A stretch of 64,000 nt of DNA from CAYWMD01 sp964458575 (lineage in GTDB: Bacteria; Verrucomicrobiota; Verrucomicrobiia; Limisphaerales; JADLHS01), in the NCBI GenBank assembly GCA_964458575.1, contig CAYWMD010000006.1, positions 1-64,000 of the forward strand, written 5' to 3'. A model generated the notes under the pieces. The model did not search any database and was not told the DNA's origin. It saw only the letters and a program-made list of their open reading frames with translations. This document shows, piece by piece, positions 50,168 to 60,373 of this stretch. Each line of letters starts with the position of its first letter. Position 1 is the stretch's first letter. The translations under genes and the position numbers were made by a program.

Positions 50168-50671
50168 ATGAACCAAACCAATACCGCTCAACCGTTGGTC
50201 GCCATCCTCATGGGCAGCGACTCCGACTGGCCGACCATGAAAGCCGCCGCCGAGGCACTGAATGAATTTGGCATTGCTTCCGAAGCCAGGGTGATTTCCG
50301 CGCATCGCACGCCACGCGATCTCGAACAATTCGCCAGCGGGGCGCGTGAACGCGGCCTTCGCGCTTTCATTTGCGGTGCGGGTGGCGCGGCGCATCTACC
50401 GGGAGTGACGGCAGCGTTCACCACCCTGCCCGTCATCGGCGTGCCCATCATGGGCAAGGCGCTGGACGGAATGGACTCGTTGCTGTCCATCGTGCAAATG
50501 CCTCCGGGCGTGCCCGTGGCCACCGTCGGCGTGAACGCCGCCCGCAACGCTGGTTTGCTCGCGGCGCAAATCATCGGTAGCGGCGACCCCGTCATGCAAA
50601 AGAAGCTCGACGCGTTCAAGGAAAAGCTCGCGGCCGAATCGCGTGCGAAGAACAAGACTCTCGCCGCCTGA
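50168..50671 (+). CDS. purE: N5-carboxyaminoimidazole ribonucleotide mutase
   Basis: The gene encodes 167 residues of class I PurE. Motifs are VAILMGSDSDWPTMKAAAE, ARVISAHRTPRDLEQFA (catalytic His in SAHRTP), FICGAGGAAHLPGVTA, VIGVPIMGKALDGMDSLLSI, QMPPGVPVATVGVN, and NAGLLAAQII. It isomerises N5-CAIR to CAIR in purine synthesis; a PurK partner makes N5-CAIR from bicarbonate but is not in the window. The ATG at 50168 is preferred over 50123. A carbonic anhydrase gene starts nine bases after the stop. Confidence 0.96.
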   Translation: MNQTNTAQPLVAILMGSDSDWPTMKAAAEALNEFGIASEARVISAHRTPRDLEQFASGARERGLRAFICGAGGAAHLPGVTAAFTTLPVIGVPIMGKALDGMDSLLSIVQMPPGVPVATVGVNAARNAGLLAAQIIGSGDPVMQKKLDAFKEKLAAESRAKNKTLAA

Positions 50672-50680
50672 TCGCGCGTC

Positions 50681-51322
50681 ATGCAAAAACTCATCGAAGG
50701 CGTCCACAAGTTCCGCAACGACGAATTTGGCAATTACCGCAAGCTGTTTCGGAAGCTGTCGCAGCACGGACAAAATCCGCACACGCTCTTTATCACGTGC
50801 TCCGATTCGCGGGTGCTTGCAGAATTGATCACGCAGAGCCAGCCCGGCGACTTGTTCGTGGTCAAAAACGTGGGCAACATCGTCCCCCCCGCCAACGTCA
50901 CCGGCAGCACCAATTCCACCGCCGCGGCCATTGAATTTGCCGTTGAATCCCTGCGCGTGAGCGACATTGTCGTCTGCGGTCACTCGCAATGCGGCGCGAT
51001 GGAAGCGTTGTTGCGGGGTTTGCCCCCGGACAAAGCCATGCCGCACTTGCAGGAGTGGCTGGCCCTCGCCGCGCCGGTCCGGCGTGTGCTGCAGACGGAA
51101 TACACCTACATCAAAAGCGACAGCGACCGCATCACTGCCGCGGCGGAGGAAAACGTTCTGTTCGCCCTGGAGAACTTGCGTGGCTACCCGAGTGTCCAGC
51201 GACGCCTGGTGGACGGCTCGCTGCGGTTGCACGGCTGGTTTTTCAAGATCGCCACCGCGGAGCTCTTCGCATTCGACCCGGAGACAAGGCAATTCGGCCC
51301 GCTGGGCCAGAAGGAAGCCTGA
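50681..51322 (+). CDS. Beta-carbonic anhydrase
   Basis: The gene encodes 213 residues. Zinc ligands are C40 (ITCSDSRV), H100 and C103 (CGHSQCGA), with the D42-R44 pair. Other signatures are GDLFVVKNVGNIVPP and STAAAIEFAVESLRVSDIVV. The enzyme interconverts CO2 and bicarbonate. Nine bases separate it from purE, so it is cotranscribed. That may supply bicarbonate for purine synthesis, an inference. Confidence 0.95.
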   Translation: MQKLIEGVHKFRNDEFGNYRKLFRKLSQHGQNPHTLFITCSDSRVLAELITQSQPGDLFVVKNVGNIVPPANVTGSTNSTAAAIEFAVESLRVSDIVVCGHSQCGAMEALLRGLPPDKAMPHLQEWLALAAPVRRVLQTEYTYIKSDSDRITAAAEENVLFALENLRGYPSVQRRLVDGSLRLHGWFFKIATAELFAFDPETRQFGPLGQKEA

Positions 51323-51342
51323 CGGGGTCCTGACGCCGCGGC

Positions 51343-52152
51343 TTACGCACCAAGGAGTTCCAGAATTCTTGGCCGGGCATCCGCGAGATTCTTATATTGC
51401 GCCATCGCTTCCGGCATCGTGGCCAGGGCGTGCGCCAGGCGCTTGGCCGCATCTGCCTCGGCTTTCACCTCGGCCAACGGATGATTCTCGATGCGGATGC
51501 CGAAAAGAATGCCGTGCGACTGCGGCAACGCCACCAACGCCTGCCGCTCAATGCGCAACCACACTTCCTCCAACCGCACATGTTCGGCCAAACGCGGCAG
51601 GTTGCGATCCGGATGCTGGTTTAACTCCGGCGAACGGCTCAGTCCCCAATTGTGGCGCAGCCACGCGCTGCCGGGTTTCATTCCGGCGAGAAATTTGTGG
51701 ATGCCGGCTCCGATGCTCTCATTCAAACCCGGCACGGCGGCGTGGACGACTTCGATTGGGTGGCCGATCTTGTCGCTGAGCCGCCACGATGAGGGAAAGC
51801 ACAGGCAGCCGCCACAGAGCCGGATTTCGCCACCGGCCTCGCACTTGAGCAGCAAGAAATCCGGCTCCCAAAACTTGCCGAGTTCCAGACATTCTTCCCA
51901 CGGAGATTGAGTCTCAGATTCTGGCACATACCCGTTCCATTCGCGTGCCAGGTCGGCGGTCTCTTCGAGCAACTCCACCCCTTCGGGCAACAAGCCGGCA
52001 TATTTGTCCGGTTCGTGACGAAGGCTGTGCCGTCGTTGGGCCAGCAACTCGGCATGGTGCGAGGATGCGGCGAAGAACGACGCCGCGTCGCCGCGTTCGA
52101 AACGCAGTTGAAACTTGTAATCGTCCTCCGGAAATATTTCTGCCAATGTCAT
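51343..52152 (-). CDS. Heme-dependent oxidative N-demethylase-like protein (DUF3445)
   Basis: The gene encodes 269 residues. The pattern LCGGCLCFPSSWRLSDKIGH, then EVVHAAVPGLNESIGAGIHK and AWLRHNWGLSRSPELNQHPD, matches the DUF3445/HODM alpha-subunit-like family, which holds heme in a PAS-like fold and, in characterised members, demethylates dimethylamine. No partner subunits of the N-demethylase complex are seen nearby, so the substrate may differ. It converges on the carbonic anhydrase gene with 20 bp between stops. Confidence 0.75.
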   Translation of the reverse strand: MTLAEIFPEDDYKFQLRFERGDAASFFAASSHHAELLAQRRHSLRHEPDKYAGLLPEGVELLEETADLAREWNGYVPESETQSPWEECLELGKFWEPDFLLLKCEAGGEIRLCGGCLCFPSSWRLSDKIGHPIEVVHAAVPGLNESIGAGIHKFLAGMKPGSAWLRHNWGLSRSPELNQHPDRNLPRLAEHVRLEEVWLRIERQALVALPQSHGILFGIRIENHPLAEVKAEADAAKRLAHALATMPEAMAQYKNLADARPRILELLGA

Positions 52153-52335
52153 CGTGCGTGCAGCGGTGCGGACCGCCGCTCGCTGGCGATACTCTCGCCG
52201 AGAAATGATTGAATCACAACATCACGTTTCGAGGGCTGGTTTCAGGTTGAAACCCGTCCGGATCGCTGCCTATGCTCGGGACGATCTGATGTTGACGGAC
52301 AACCCAAGACCACATCATCAACAAACCATCTGAAT

Positions 52336-52659
52336 ATGAAGACACGTTTCCTTTGGCCCATCCTATTCCTCGCTGCGACCGCGCCGTTGCTGCGGGCGGC
52401 GGAGGCAGACATGATCAATGCTCCACTTCCTGCCCCGAGCTGGCACGCGCAATCGCTCGGCCAGGCGCTTGGCTACATGCTGATCTTCGCTTTTGTCGGC
52501 ATTCTGGTCGCCATCATAGGCTACAAAATCTTCGACAAATGCACGCCGGGCGACCTTCACAAGGAAATTCTCGAAAACAAGAATGTCGCCGCGGCCATCG
52601 TTGCGGCCGCCGTGATTCTCGGCGTATGCATCATCATCGCCGCCTCGATGCTTGGTTGA
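52336..52659 (+). CDS. DUF350 small membrane protein
   Basis: The gene encodes 107 residues. A signal peptide (MKTRFLWPILFLAATAPLLR) is followed by two membrane helices (GYMLIFAFVGILVAIIGYKI and AAAIVAAAVILGVCIIIAAS) with a short loop DKCTPGDLHKEILENKNVA. This is the repeat unit of DUF350, as in Escherichia coli YjfL. The function is unknown. It is the first gene of a four-gene set with a lipoprotein, a glutathionylspermidine-synthase-like gene and a DUF4178 gene. Confidence 0.85.
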   Translation: MKTRFLWPILFLAATAPLLRAAEADMINAPLPAPSWHAQSLGQALGYMLIFAFVGILVAIIGYKIFDKCTPGDLHKEILENKNVAAAIVAAAVILGVCIIIAASMLG

Positions 52660-52677
52660 ACCGGTTCGAAGACCATC

Positions 52678-53064
52678 GTGAAACGGAGCCGTAGTATCCG
52701 GCTGGTGTTGATCGGCGGCGTGGCTGCCGGAACCCTGACCAGTTGCGGGCCGCGCGACCCGGCCAAAGCGCCGGTCAGCGCCAGCGCGGTTTACACAAAC
52801 AACTTCTACGTGCCCGGGGTCGGCTATTACCATGCGCCGTTTCGCTCGTGGTATCAGACGCCTTACAATTTTTTCGACGCCAAGAGCGGCAAATATTTCT
52901 TCGGCGGCCAATGGGCCACGACCCCGCACCTGAGCATCACCAATATTTCTTCGCCCACACCAGAAGTCGCCGCCCTCGCGCAGACGCAACGCACGGACGT
53001 GAGCCGCGGAGTCACGCGCAGCGGTTTCGGCAGCAGCTCGCGCTCTCACCACACCTGGTCCTGA
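52678..53064 (+). CDS. Small lipoprotein (YjfM-like position)
   Basis: The gene encodes 128 residues starting at GTG 52678. The lipoprotein signal ends TLTSCGPRD. The mature part is rich in Tyr/Phe/Gly: NNFYVPGVGYYHAPFRSWYQ, PYNFFDAKSGKYFFGGQWAT. The C-terminus SRGVTRSGFGSSSRSHHTWS resembles the Gly/Ser tails of YjfM/YgiB (DUF1190) lipoproteins. It lies 18 bp after DUF350 and overlaps the next start by one base (TGATG). Confidence 0.75.
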   Translation: MKRSRSIRLVLIGGVAAGTLTSCGPRDPAKAPVSASAVYTNNFYVPGVGYYHAPFRSWYQTPYNFFDAKSGKYFFGGQWATTPHLSITNISSPTPEVAALAQTQRTDVSRGVTRSGFGSSSRSHHTWS

Positions 53065-54185
53065 TGCAACGTCACGCCTGCCAACCTCGACCCGACTGGC
53101 GCGAGAAAGTCGAAAGCGTGGGCCTCACCTATCACACGCACGATGAGGGTCTCTATTGGGATGAATCCGGGTGCTATGAACTTACGCACGCCGAAGTGGA
53201 CGCGCTCGAAGCCGCGGCGCACACGCTCCATTACCTGTGCATTGACGCCGCGGAAGCCGTGATCGAGCGGAACTGGTGGGCGCGCTTGGGAATTCCTGAC
53301 GCCGCAGTGCCTTCCATTCTGCGCTCCTGGGAACAGGACGATTTCAGTCTCTATGGGCGTTTCGATTTGAGCTACGACGGTGTCAAGTCGCCGAAATTGC
53401 TCGAATACAACGCCGACACCCCCACGGCGTTGGTTGAGGCTTCCGTGGCGCAATGGTTCTGGTTGCAAGACCGGCACCCGGATGCCGACCAGTTCAATTC
53501 CCTGCACGAACGCCTCATCGAAGCGTGGCGACGTTGGGCCGGCCAAACAATCCATTTCAGCGGCGTCAAAGAACATGCCGAGGACGAAATGACCGTGCTT
53601 TATCTGCGCGACACGTGCGAGCAGGCCGGAGTGAAGACCAAATCGGTTTTCGTGGATGACATCGGCTGGGACGCCCGCCGGAAATGTTTCGTGGACCTCG
53701 ATTTTGAGCGCATCGAGCGTTGCTTCAAGTTGTATCCCTGGGAATGGCTCTGGCACGAGGAGTTCGGTCGGCATTTGATCAACGAGCCGGTCCAGTTCAT
53801 CGAGCCGACTTGGAAAATGCTGCTCAGCAACAAAGGTCTGCTGCCCATTCTGTGGGAGTTATACCCGGAGCATCCGAACCTGCTCCCGGCCTACGAACTT
53901 GCCGCGCCGCTGGGCGACCGATACATCCGCAAACCCAAACTGAGCCGCGAAGGAAACAACGTCGCCTGGGTCGAGGGCGGCGTGGTCGTCGAGGAAACCA
54001 GCGGTGATTACGGCGAGGAGGGCCACGTGTATCAGGCGCTGGCGTCCGTGCCGGAGTTCGATGGACACCGGCCGGTGTTCGGGGTCTGGATTGTGGATCA
54101 CGAACCTGCCGGCCTTGGCATCCGCGAAGATACGCGCCGAATCGCGGGCGATTTGAGCCGGTTCGTGCCCCATTTTTTCCGTTGA
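53064..54185 (+). CDS. Glutathionylspermidine synthase-like ATP-grasp enzyme (YjfC/YgiC type)
   Basis: The gene encodes 373 residues. The family pattern is VGLTYHTHDEGLYWDESGCY, GRFDLSYDGVKSPKLLEYNA, EASVAQWFWLQDRHP, YPWEWLWHEEFGRHL and EPTWKMLLSNKGLLPILWEL, then RYIRKPKLSREGNNV. These make up the C-terminal ATP-grasp synthetase half of Gsp. No amidase domain is present. YgiC/YjfC homologues ligate a peptide and an amine whose identity is not settled. Its position after DUF350 and a lipoprotein reproduces the yjfL-yjfM-yjfC order. An upstream reading to 52743 overlaps the lipoprotein and is rejected. Confidence 0.9.
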   Translation: MQRHACQPRPDWREKVESVGLTYHTHDEGLYWDESGCYELTHAEVDALEAAAHTLHYLCIDAAEAVIERNWWARLGIPDAAVPSILRSWEQDDFSLYGRFDLSYDGVKSPKLLEYNADTPTALVEASVAQWFWLQDRHPDADQFNSLHERLIEAWRRWAGQTIHFSGVKEHAEDEMTVLYLRDTCEQAGVKTKSVFVDDIGWDARRKCFVDLDFERIERCFKLYPWEWLWHEEFGRHLINEPVQFIEPTWKMLLSNKGLLPILWELYPEHPNLLPAYELAAPLGDRYIRKPKLSREGNNVAWVEGGVVVEETSGDYGEEGHVYQALASVPEFDGHRPVFGVWIVDHEPAGLGIREDTRRIAGDLSRFVPHFFR

Positions 54186-54188
54186 ACA

Positions 54189-55400
54189 ATGAGCTTTGAA
54201 AACCCAACGCCGCTTCGGCTCGGCATGGTCGGCACGTTCGCCGGCAAGCGCTACCGCATCGTTGGGCGCGTCGTGATGGGCATGGACGACGAGGGCGAAA
54301 CGTATTACTGGAACGAGTTCAACCTCCAGAGTGACGACGGCGACAACATCACGCTGGTTCACGAACCGACCGAAGACGGCGAGGCGTGGCGGTTGTTCAC
54401 GCTGTTCGAGCCGAGCAATCCCATGAGCGTTCAGGAGGCGGCAGGGATTCGCATTGGTGACCGGGTTAACCTGGAAGGCAATCCCATTCGCGTGACGTTG
54501 GTGGACGAGTCACAGGTTTATTTCATCGAAGGCGAAGCGCCGGAAGGGGTGGAGGTCGGCGACGTGGCGCATTATTTCAACGCCGAAACCGCGAACAAGA
54601 TGCAGGTGGTGAGTTGGACCGGCGACGAAGTGGAATTCTATCGTGGCGCCACCCTGCGACCGGAAACCGTGGGCGCGGCGTTCAACGTCCGCATTGAACC
54701 CCGGCGAACTGTCTCGCCAACCGGAAGCCTGCTGGGCGCGATGGGAAGTCAGTTCGGAAGCGGCGATGACTCCGCTTCGCCGCGCGTCCTCAAAGTCGTT
54801 GTCGTTCTGCTGGCCCTGGTCATTCTGTTCGTGTGGTTCTCGTCGCGCGGTACGTTCTCGCGAAGAAGTTCCGTTGTCCGCTCAAGCGCGCCCGCCGCCC
54901 CGTTGACGCTGGGGAGCGCCGGTTCGATCGAGGGCACGGTCTATCACGTGCGAGCTCATGCGCTCGTGGCCATCGAGGAGGTGGGCCAGTATTTCGAACG
55001 GCACGAATATTTCCTCGTGGATACCAATGGCACGCCGGCCCTGCTTGTTTGCGGAACCAAGCCGGGCGGCAAAGATTGGGGTCTCTTCACTTCACTTCAG
55101 CCGCTGGACGCGCCCACGCCCCAAAAAGCCGCCGAGGTCCGGTTTGGCGAGCGCGTGAACCTTGACGGGACCGTTGCACCTGTCAGCGAGCTGTTTCAAA
55201 CCAGGGTGCTCAACACGGACCTGGAATTCCTGACGGCGCCGGTTTTGAAGACGGGCGATCGGTTGTTCGGCTTTGCGGCCAACGCGAATGGCGTGCAATT
55301 GCTCGTCCGATGGAACGAAGGCGGCATTGCCTTCCATCGGGGAAAAATTCTTCCGGAAAAGACGGTCACCGCGACTTTCGGTCAAACCGCGCGAAAGTAA
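54189..55400 (+). CDS. DUF4178 protein with central membrane segment
   Basis: The gene encodes 403 residues. The N-terminal half is a DUF4178 domain: GMVGTFAGKRYRIVGRVVMG, ETYYWNEFNLQSDDGDNITL, WRLFTLFEP, and VVSWTGDEVEFYRGATL. A membrane segment follows (VLKVVVVLLALVILFVWFSS, about 200-220). The second half repeats the pattern weakly (EGTVYHVRAHALVAIEEVGQ, HEYFLVDTNG, WGLFTSLQPLD). The function is unknown. DUF4178 and DUF350 often occur together, which fits this operon. It starts three bases after the ATP-grasp stop. Confidence 0.85.
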   Translation: MSFENPTPLRLGMVGTFAGKRYRIVGRVVMGMDDEGETYYWNEFNLQSDDGDNITLVHEPTEDGEAWRLFTLFEPSNPMSVQEAAGIRIGDRVNLEGNPIRVTLVDESQVYFIEGEAPEGVEVGDVAHYFNAETANKMQVVSWTGDEVEFYRGATLRPETVGAAFNVRIEPRRTVSPTGSLLGAMGSQFGSGDDSASPRVLKVVVVLLALVILFVWFSSRGTFSRRSSVVRSSAPAAPLTLGSAGSIEGTVYHVRAHALVAIEEVGQYFERHEYFLVDTNGTPALLVCGTKPGGKDWGLFTSLQPLDAPTPQKAAEVRFGERVNLDGTVAPVSELFQTRVLNTDLEFLTAPVLKTGDRLFGFAANANGVQLLVRWNEGGIAFHRGKILPEKTVTATFGQTARK

Positions 55401-55471
55401 AAATTCAATACTGCGACCCCGGCAATTTGCTATTCAACGCCGGGCACATCTGGTAATTAACACGCCGACAA

Positions 55472-57283
<1,812 letters not shown>

Positions 57284-57288
57284 ACCTC

Positions 57289-57927
57289 ATGGAACTCACC
57301 TACACCGTGCGCGGCGCTGACGGCAAGGAGTATGGCCCGGCGACGTTGGAGCAACTGAGCTCCTGGATCCGCGAAGGTCGCGTGCAAGCGCAGCAGGAAG
57401 TGAAACGCAGCGACATGGAACACTGGTCCGCCGCCGCCAACTTCAGCGAATTGCAGTCCGCCCTTCCTTCCACCCCGCCGGCTCCCGCGCCCATCGCACC
57501 CGTCACTGCGCGCGGCGGCAACGATCCGGCCACCGAGTCCCAGATGAAATCCGGCGCATCGTGGTTTTACTGGATCGCCGCGTTGTCGCTGATCAATTCC
57601 ATCAGCGCGTTTTCGGGCAGCAGTTGGCGATTCATCATCGGGTTGGGCATGACCCAGATCCTCGACGCCATCGGCGGCGAGTTTGGCGGCAATGGCAAGG
57701 TCGTGGTGCTGGTGCTCGATTTGATCGTGGCCGGGCTGTTCGTACTCTTTGGCGTGTTCGCATACAAACGCCAGACCTGGGCCTTCGTGATCGGGATGGT
57801 GCTGTTCGCGCTGGACGGCGGGGTGTTTCTGATCGGGCAGGACTGGCTGGGCGTGGCCTTCCACGTATTTGTGCTCTATTGCCTCTTTCGCGGCTTCACC
57901 GCCTGCCGGGCGTTGAATGCCCGGTAA
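57289..57927 (+). CDS. GYF_2-domain membrane protein
   Basis: The gene encodes 212 residues. The N-terminal 55 residues are a GYF_2 (DUF4339) domain: YTVRGADGKEYGPATLEQLS, SWIREGRVQAQQEVKRSDME, HWSAAANFSELQSAL. A Pro/Ala linker leads to four membrane segments (SWFYWIAALSLINSISAF, RFIIGLGMTQILD, VVLVLDLIVAGLFVLFGV, AFVIGMVLFALDGGVFLI). GYF_2 may bind proline-rich peptides. The ATG at 57289, preceded by AGAAAGGA, is chosen over 57256, which overlaps glnS. Confidence 0.85.
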   Translation: MELTYTVRGADGKEYGPATLEQLSSWIREGRVQAQQEVKRSDMEHWSAAANFSELQSALPSTPPAPAPIAPVTARGGNDPATESQMKSGASWFYWIAALSLINSISAFSGSSWRFIIGLGMTQILDAIGGEFGGNGKVVVLVLDLIVAGLFVLFGVFAYKRQTWAFVIGMVLFALDGGVFLIGQDWLGVAFHVFVLYCLFRGFTACRALNAR

Positions 57928-57947
57928 ACCGATCGCGTCTTTCGCTT

Positions 57948-58976
57948 ATGAAATTGCATTTCGTTCTCGTCGTTGCAGGCGCACTGGCCCTGCCGGCCGT
58001 CGGCCAGAATTCCGTAGATCCCTACATGGGTGACTGGCAAGGCAGTGTTTCAATAGGCGGCACCAAGCAACCGGTTTCCGTTTACATGATTCCGCTCGAC
58101 AAGGGCCGATACGAAGCCCGTTTCGTTTCTGATTTCCGCAAGCGCGGTCCTTACCTGTTCCGCTTGCGCGGCGTCATCCGCGACGGCCAATTCCGGTTCA
58201 TGGACGACATCCCGTTTGACGTCGGCCGGATTACGGACACCACGGACAAAGGCGTGGTACTGGCAGCCTCACTTTGGTCGGGCAAACTCGCGGACAACGC
58301 CACGCAAGGCACGGTGGCTGGACAACAATCGGGCCAGTTCGAGCTTCGGAAAACCGCGCGCGTGTCACCGGACCTGGGCAAACGCTCGCCGGAGGGTGCG
58401 GTGGTGTTGTTTGATGGATCCAATCTGGAGCAATGGCAGTCGCGAACTCCCGGCCAGCCGGCCAAGTGGAAGCTGCTTCCCGATGGCGTCATGGAAGTCG
58501 CCAAGGGCGGCGACATCGTGAGCAAGGAGCAGTTTGGCGATCATCAGATCCATCTGGAATTCCGGTTGCCGTACATGCCCGATTCGTTTGGTCAAAAGCG
58601 GGCGAACAGCGGCGTGTATGTGCAAGGCCGCTACGAATTGCAGGTGCTGGACAGTTACGGGCTGGAAGGTCTGGACAATGAATGTGGCGGTTTCTATCAG
58701 ATTTGCCCCCCGTTGGTGAACATGTGCGCGCCGCCGCTGCAATGGCAGAGTTACGATATCACCTTCCGCCAGGCCAAGCGTGGCGACGATGGCAAGAAGT
58801 CGGCCAACGCCCGAATCACCGTCGTCCAGAACGGGGTGGTGATCCACGACAATTTCGAGCTGCCGCATCCGACGCCCGGCGGCTTGGATGACCGCGAAGG
58901 CGAAGCCGGAAGCCTGCTGCTGCAAGACCACGGCAATCCGGTCCAGTACCGCAACATCTGGGTGAAACGAATGTAA
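57948..58976 (+). CDS. Secreted DUF1080 (3-keto-disaccharide hydrolase-like) protein
   Basis: The gene encodes 342 residues. A signal peptide (MKLHFVLVVAGALALPAVGQ) is followed by a domain of about 110 residues and then DUF1080: GAVVLFDGSNLEQWQSRT, KWKLLPDGVMEVAKGGDIVS, EQFGDHQIHLEFRLPYMP, ANSGVYVQGRYELQVLDSYG, and the closing PVQYRNIWVKRM. DUF1080 is a concanavalin-like fold; some members hydrolyse 3-keto-glycosides. The CGGFYQICPP segment and later ICPPLVNMCAPP hold cysteines. The reading upstream to 57561 overlaps the GYF_2 gene and is rejected. Confidence 0.88.
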   Translation: MKLHFVLVVAGALALPAVGQNSVDPYMGDWQGSVSIGGTKQPVSVYMIPLDKGRYEARFVSDFRKRGPYLFRLRGVIRDGQFRFMDDIPFDVGRITDTTDKGVVLAASLWSGKLADNATQGTVAGQQSGQFELRKTARVSPDLGKRSPEGAVVLFDGSNLEQWQSRTPGQPAKWKLLPDGVMEVAKGGDIVSKEQFGDHQIHLEFRLPYMPDSFGQKRANSGVYVQGRYELQVLDSYGLEGLDNECGGFYQICPPLVNMCAPPLQWQSYDITFRQAKRGDDGKKSANARITVVQNGVVIHDNFELPHPTPGGLDDREGEAGSLLLQDHGNPVQYRNIWVKRM

Positions 58977-59006
58977 ACGCGGATTGGCCGTTCGACCGGA
59001 TGCAAA

Positions 59007-60308
59007 TCACGTTTCCGGTATCGGCTCGTCTGATCTGATACCCAACCAGCACGCAGCGGAGAACAGGTAGAAGAACGCCACCGTCAGCAGCGAAACCTTC
59101 CACGAACCCCACCATTCGAGGCAATGCCCCATCAAGAGTGGCATCGCCGTACCGCCGAGATTACCGAAGGTGTTCATCGCCCCCGTAACCACGCCTGCGT
59201 GTTGGCCGCCGATGTCGAGACACGTCGCCCAACCCGGCGCAACGCCGAACGTGGCCAGACCCGCGGCGACCGCGAAGAGCAAAGCCGAGATCTTGGCGTC
59301 ATCAGTCATGATTGCGACGACCAGCAACACCGCGGCAACCGGCAATCCGATCAAACCGGGGATGCGTCGTCCCCAGCGCCGACCGTAACGTCGAATCAAC
59401 CGGTCGCTCGCCCAACCTGCGCCCGCCACGCCGGCCGCCATGCACAGCAGCGGCAACATGGCCAGCCAACCCGTGGTCTTGAGATCAAACCCGCGCGCCT
59501 GGAGCAGGTATTTAGGCATCCACGTCAGGAAAAAATACCAACCGTAGATGACGCCGAAATACATGCCGCACAGCAGAAGCAGCGAACGATTGCGCATCAG
59601 ATTTGCCCACGGCACCCGCCGATGTGACTCCGGCGGGCCGGTGCCAATGAGTCTCAATTCCGCCTGATTCACGGAGCGGTGATGGTGCGGATCATCGCGA
59701 AACCACCAGAACCAGAAACCGGCCCAAACCAGTCCGGTGAGCGAATACACAAAAAAGATCGTGCGCCAGTGCCAATGAACCGTGCCGAGCAGTTCGGCGG
59801 TCACTTTCTGCGTCACCGCGCCCCCGAACAACGCGGTCATGATGGCCAGCCCAAAGGCGTTGCCGCGCCAGCCTTCCGGAAACCAGCGCGAGAACGCGCG
59901 GGACAGGCCGGGAAACATGCCCGCTTCCCCCACCCCGAATAAAAACCGGACGATGAACAACGAAACAAAACCCCCGACAAATCCTGTGGCGGCGGTCAGC
60001 AGCGACCACCAAACGACCACCCGCGTCATCATCAGGCGCGGCCCAAACCGATCCGCCAGCCAGCCCGCGGGAATTTCAAAAACGGCATAGGCAAACGTGA
60101 ACGCGCTGAACATGTAACCCACCTGCGCATCCGTCAGACCGAGGTCCTTTTGCATGAACGGGGCCGTCATCGAAATACAAACCCGGTCGAGGTAGGAAAT
60201 GGCCGTGATGACCAGGGCAAAGGCGAGCACAACAATCCGCGCGCGGGTTGGCGGCGCGCCGCAGGAAGGCGTGAGTCCCGTAGCCACGCCTTTCGGGAAA
60301 TTGGTCAT
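59007..60308 (-). CDS. MFS transporter, anion:cation symporter type
   Basis: The gene encodes 433 residues with about 12 membrane segments. Signature segments are SYLDRVCISMTAPFMQKDLG (the ACS-family LDR motif), FEIPAGWLADRFGPRLMMTR, and RFLFGVGEAGMFPGLSRAFS. These are the hallmarks of the ACS subfamily (sugar acids, glucarate, hexuronates, tartrate). Substrate is inferred only by family. Initiation is at ATG 60308, slightly inside a TTG-initiated reading. The convergent neighbour is the DUF1080 gene. Confidence 0.92.
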   Translation of the reverse strand: MTNFPKGVATGLTPSCGAPPTRARIVVLAFALVITAISYLDRVCISMTAPFMQKDLGLTDAQVGYMFSAFTFAYAVFEIPAGWLADRFGPRLMMTRVVVWWSLLTAATGFVGGFVSLFIVRFLFGVGEAGMFPGLSRAFSRWFPEGWRGNAFGLAIMTALFGGAVTQKVTAELLGTVHWHWRTIFFVYSLTGLVWAGFWFWWFRDDPHHHRSVNQAELRLIGTGPPESHRRVPWANLMRNRSLLLLCGMYFGVIYGWYFFLTWMPKYLLQARGFDLKTTGWLAMLPLLCMAAGVAGAGWASDRLIRRYGRRWGRRIPGLIGLPVAAVLLVVAIMTDDAKISALLFAVAAGLATFGVAPGWATCLDIGGQHAGVVTGAMNTFGNLGGTAMPLLMGHCLEWWGSWKVSLLTVAFFYLFSAACWLGIRSDEPIPET

Positions 60309-60373
60309 GCGCAAACATAGCCAATTCGCATCGCGAGCTACAACCCCCGAGAAAGCTGTCCACCGACGTTGCT

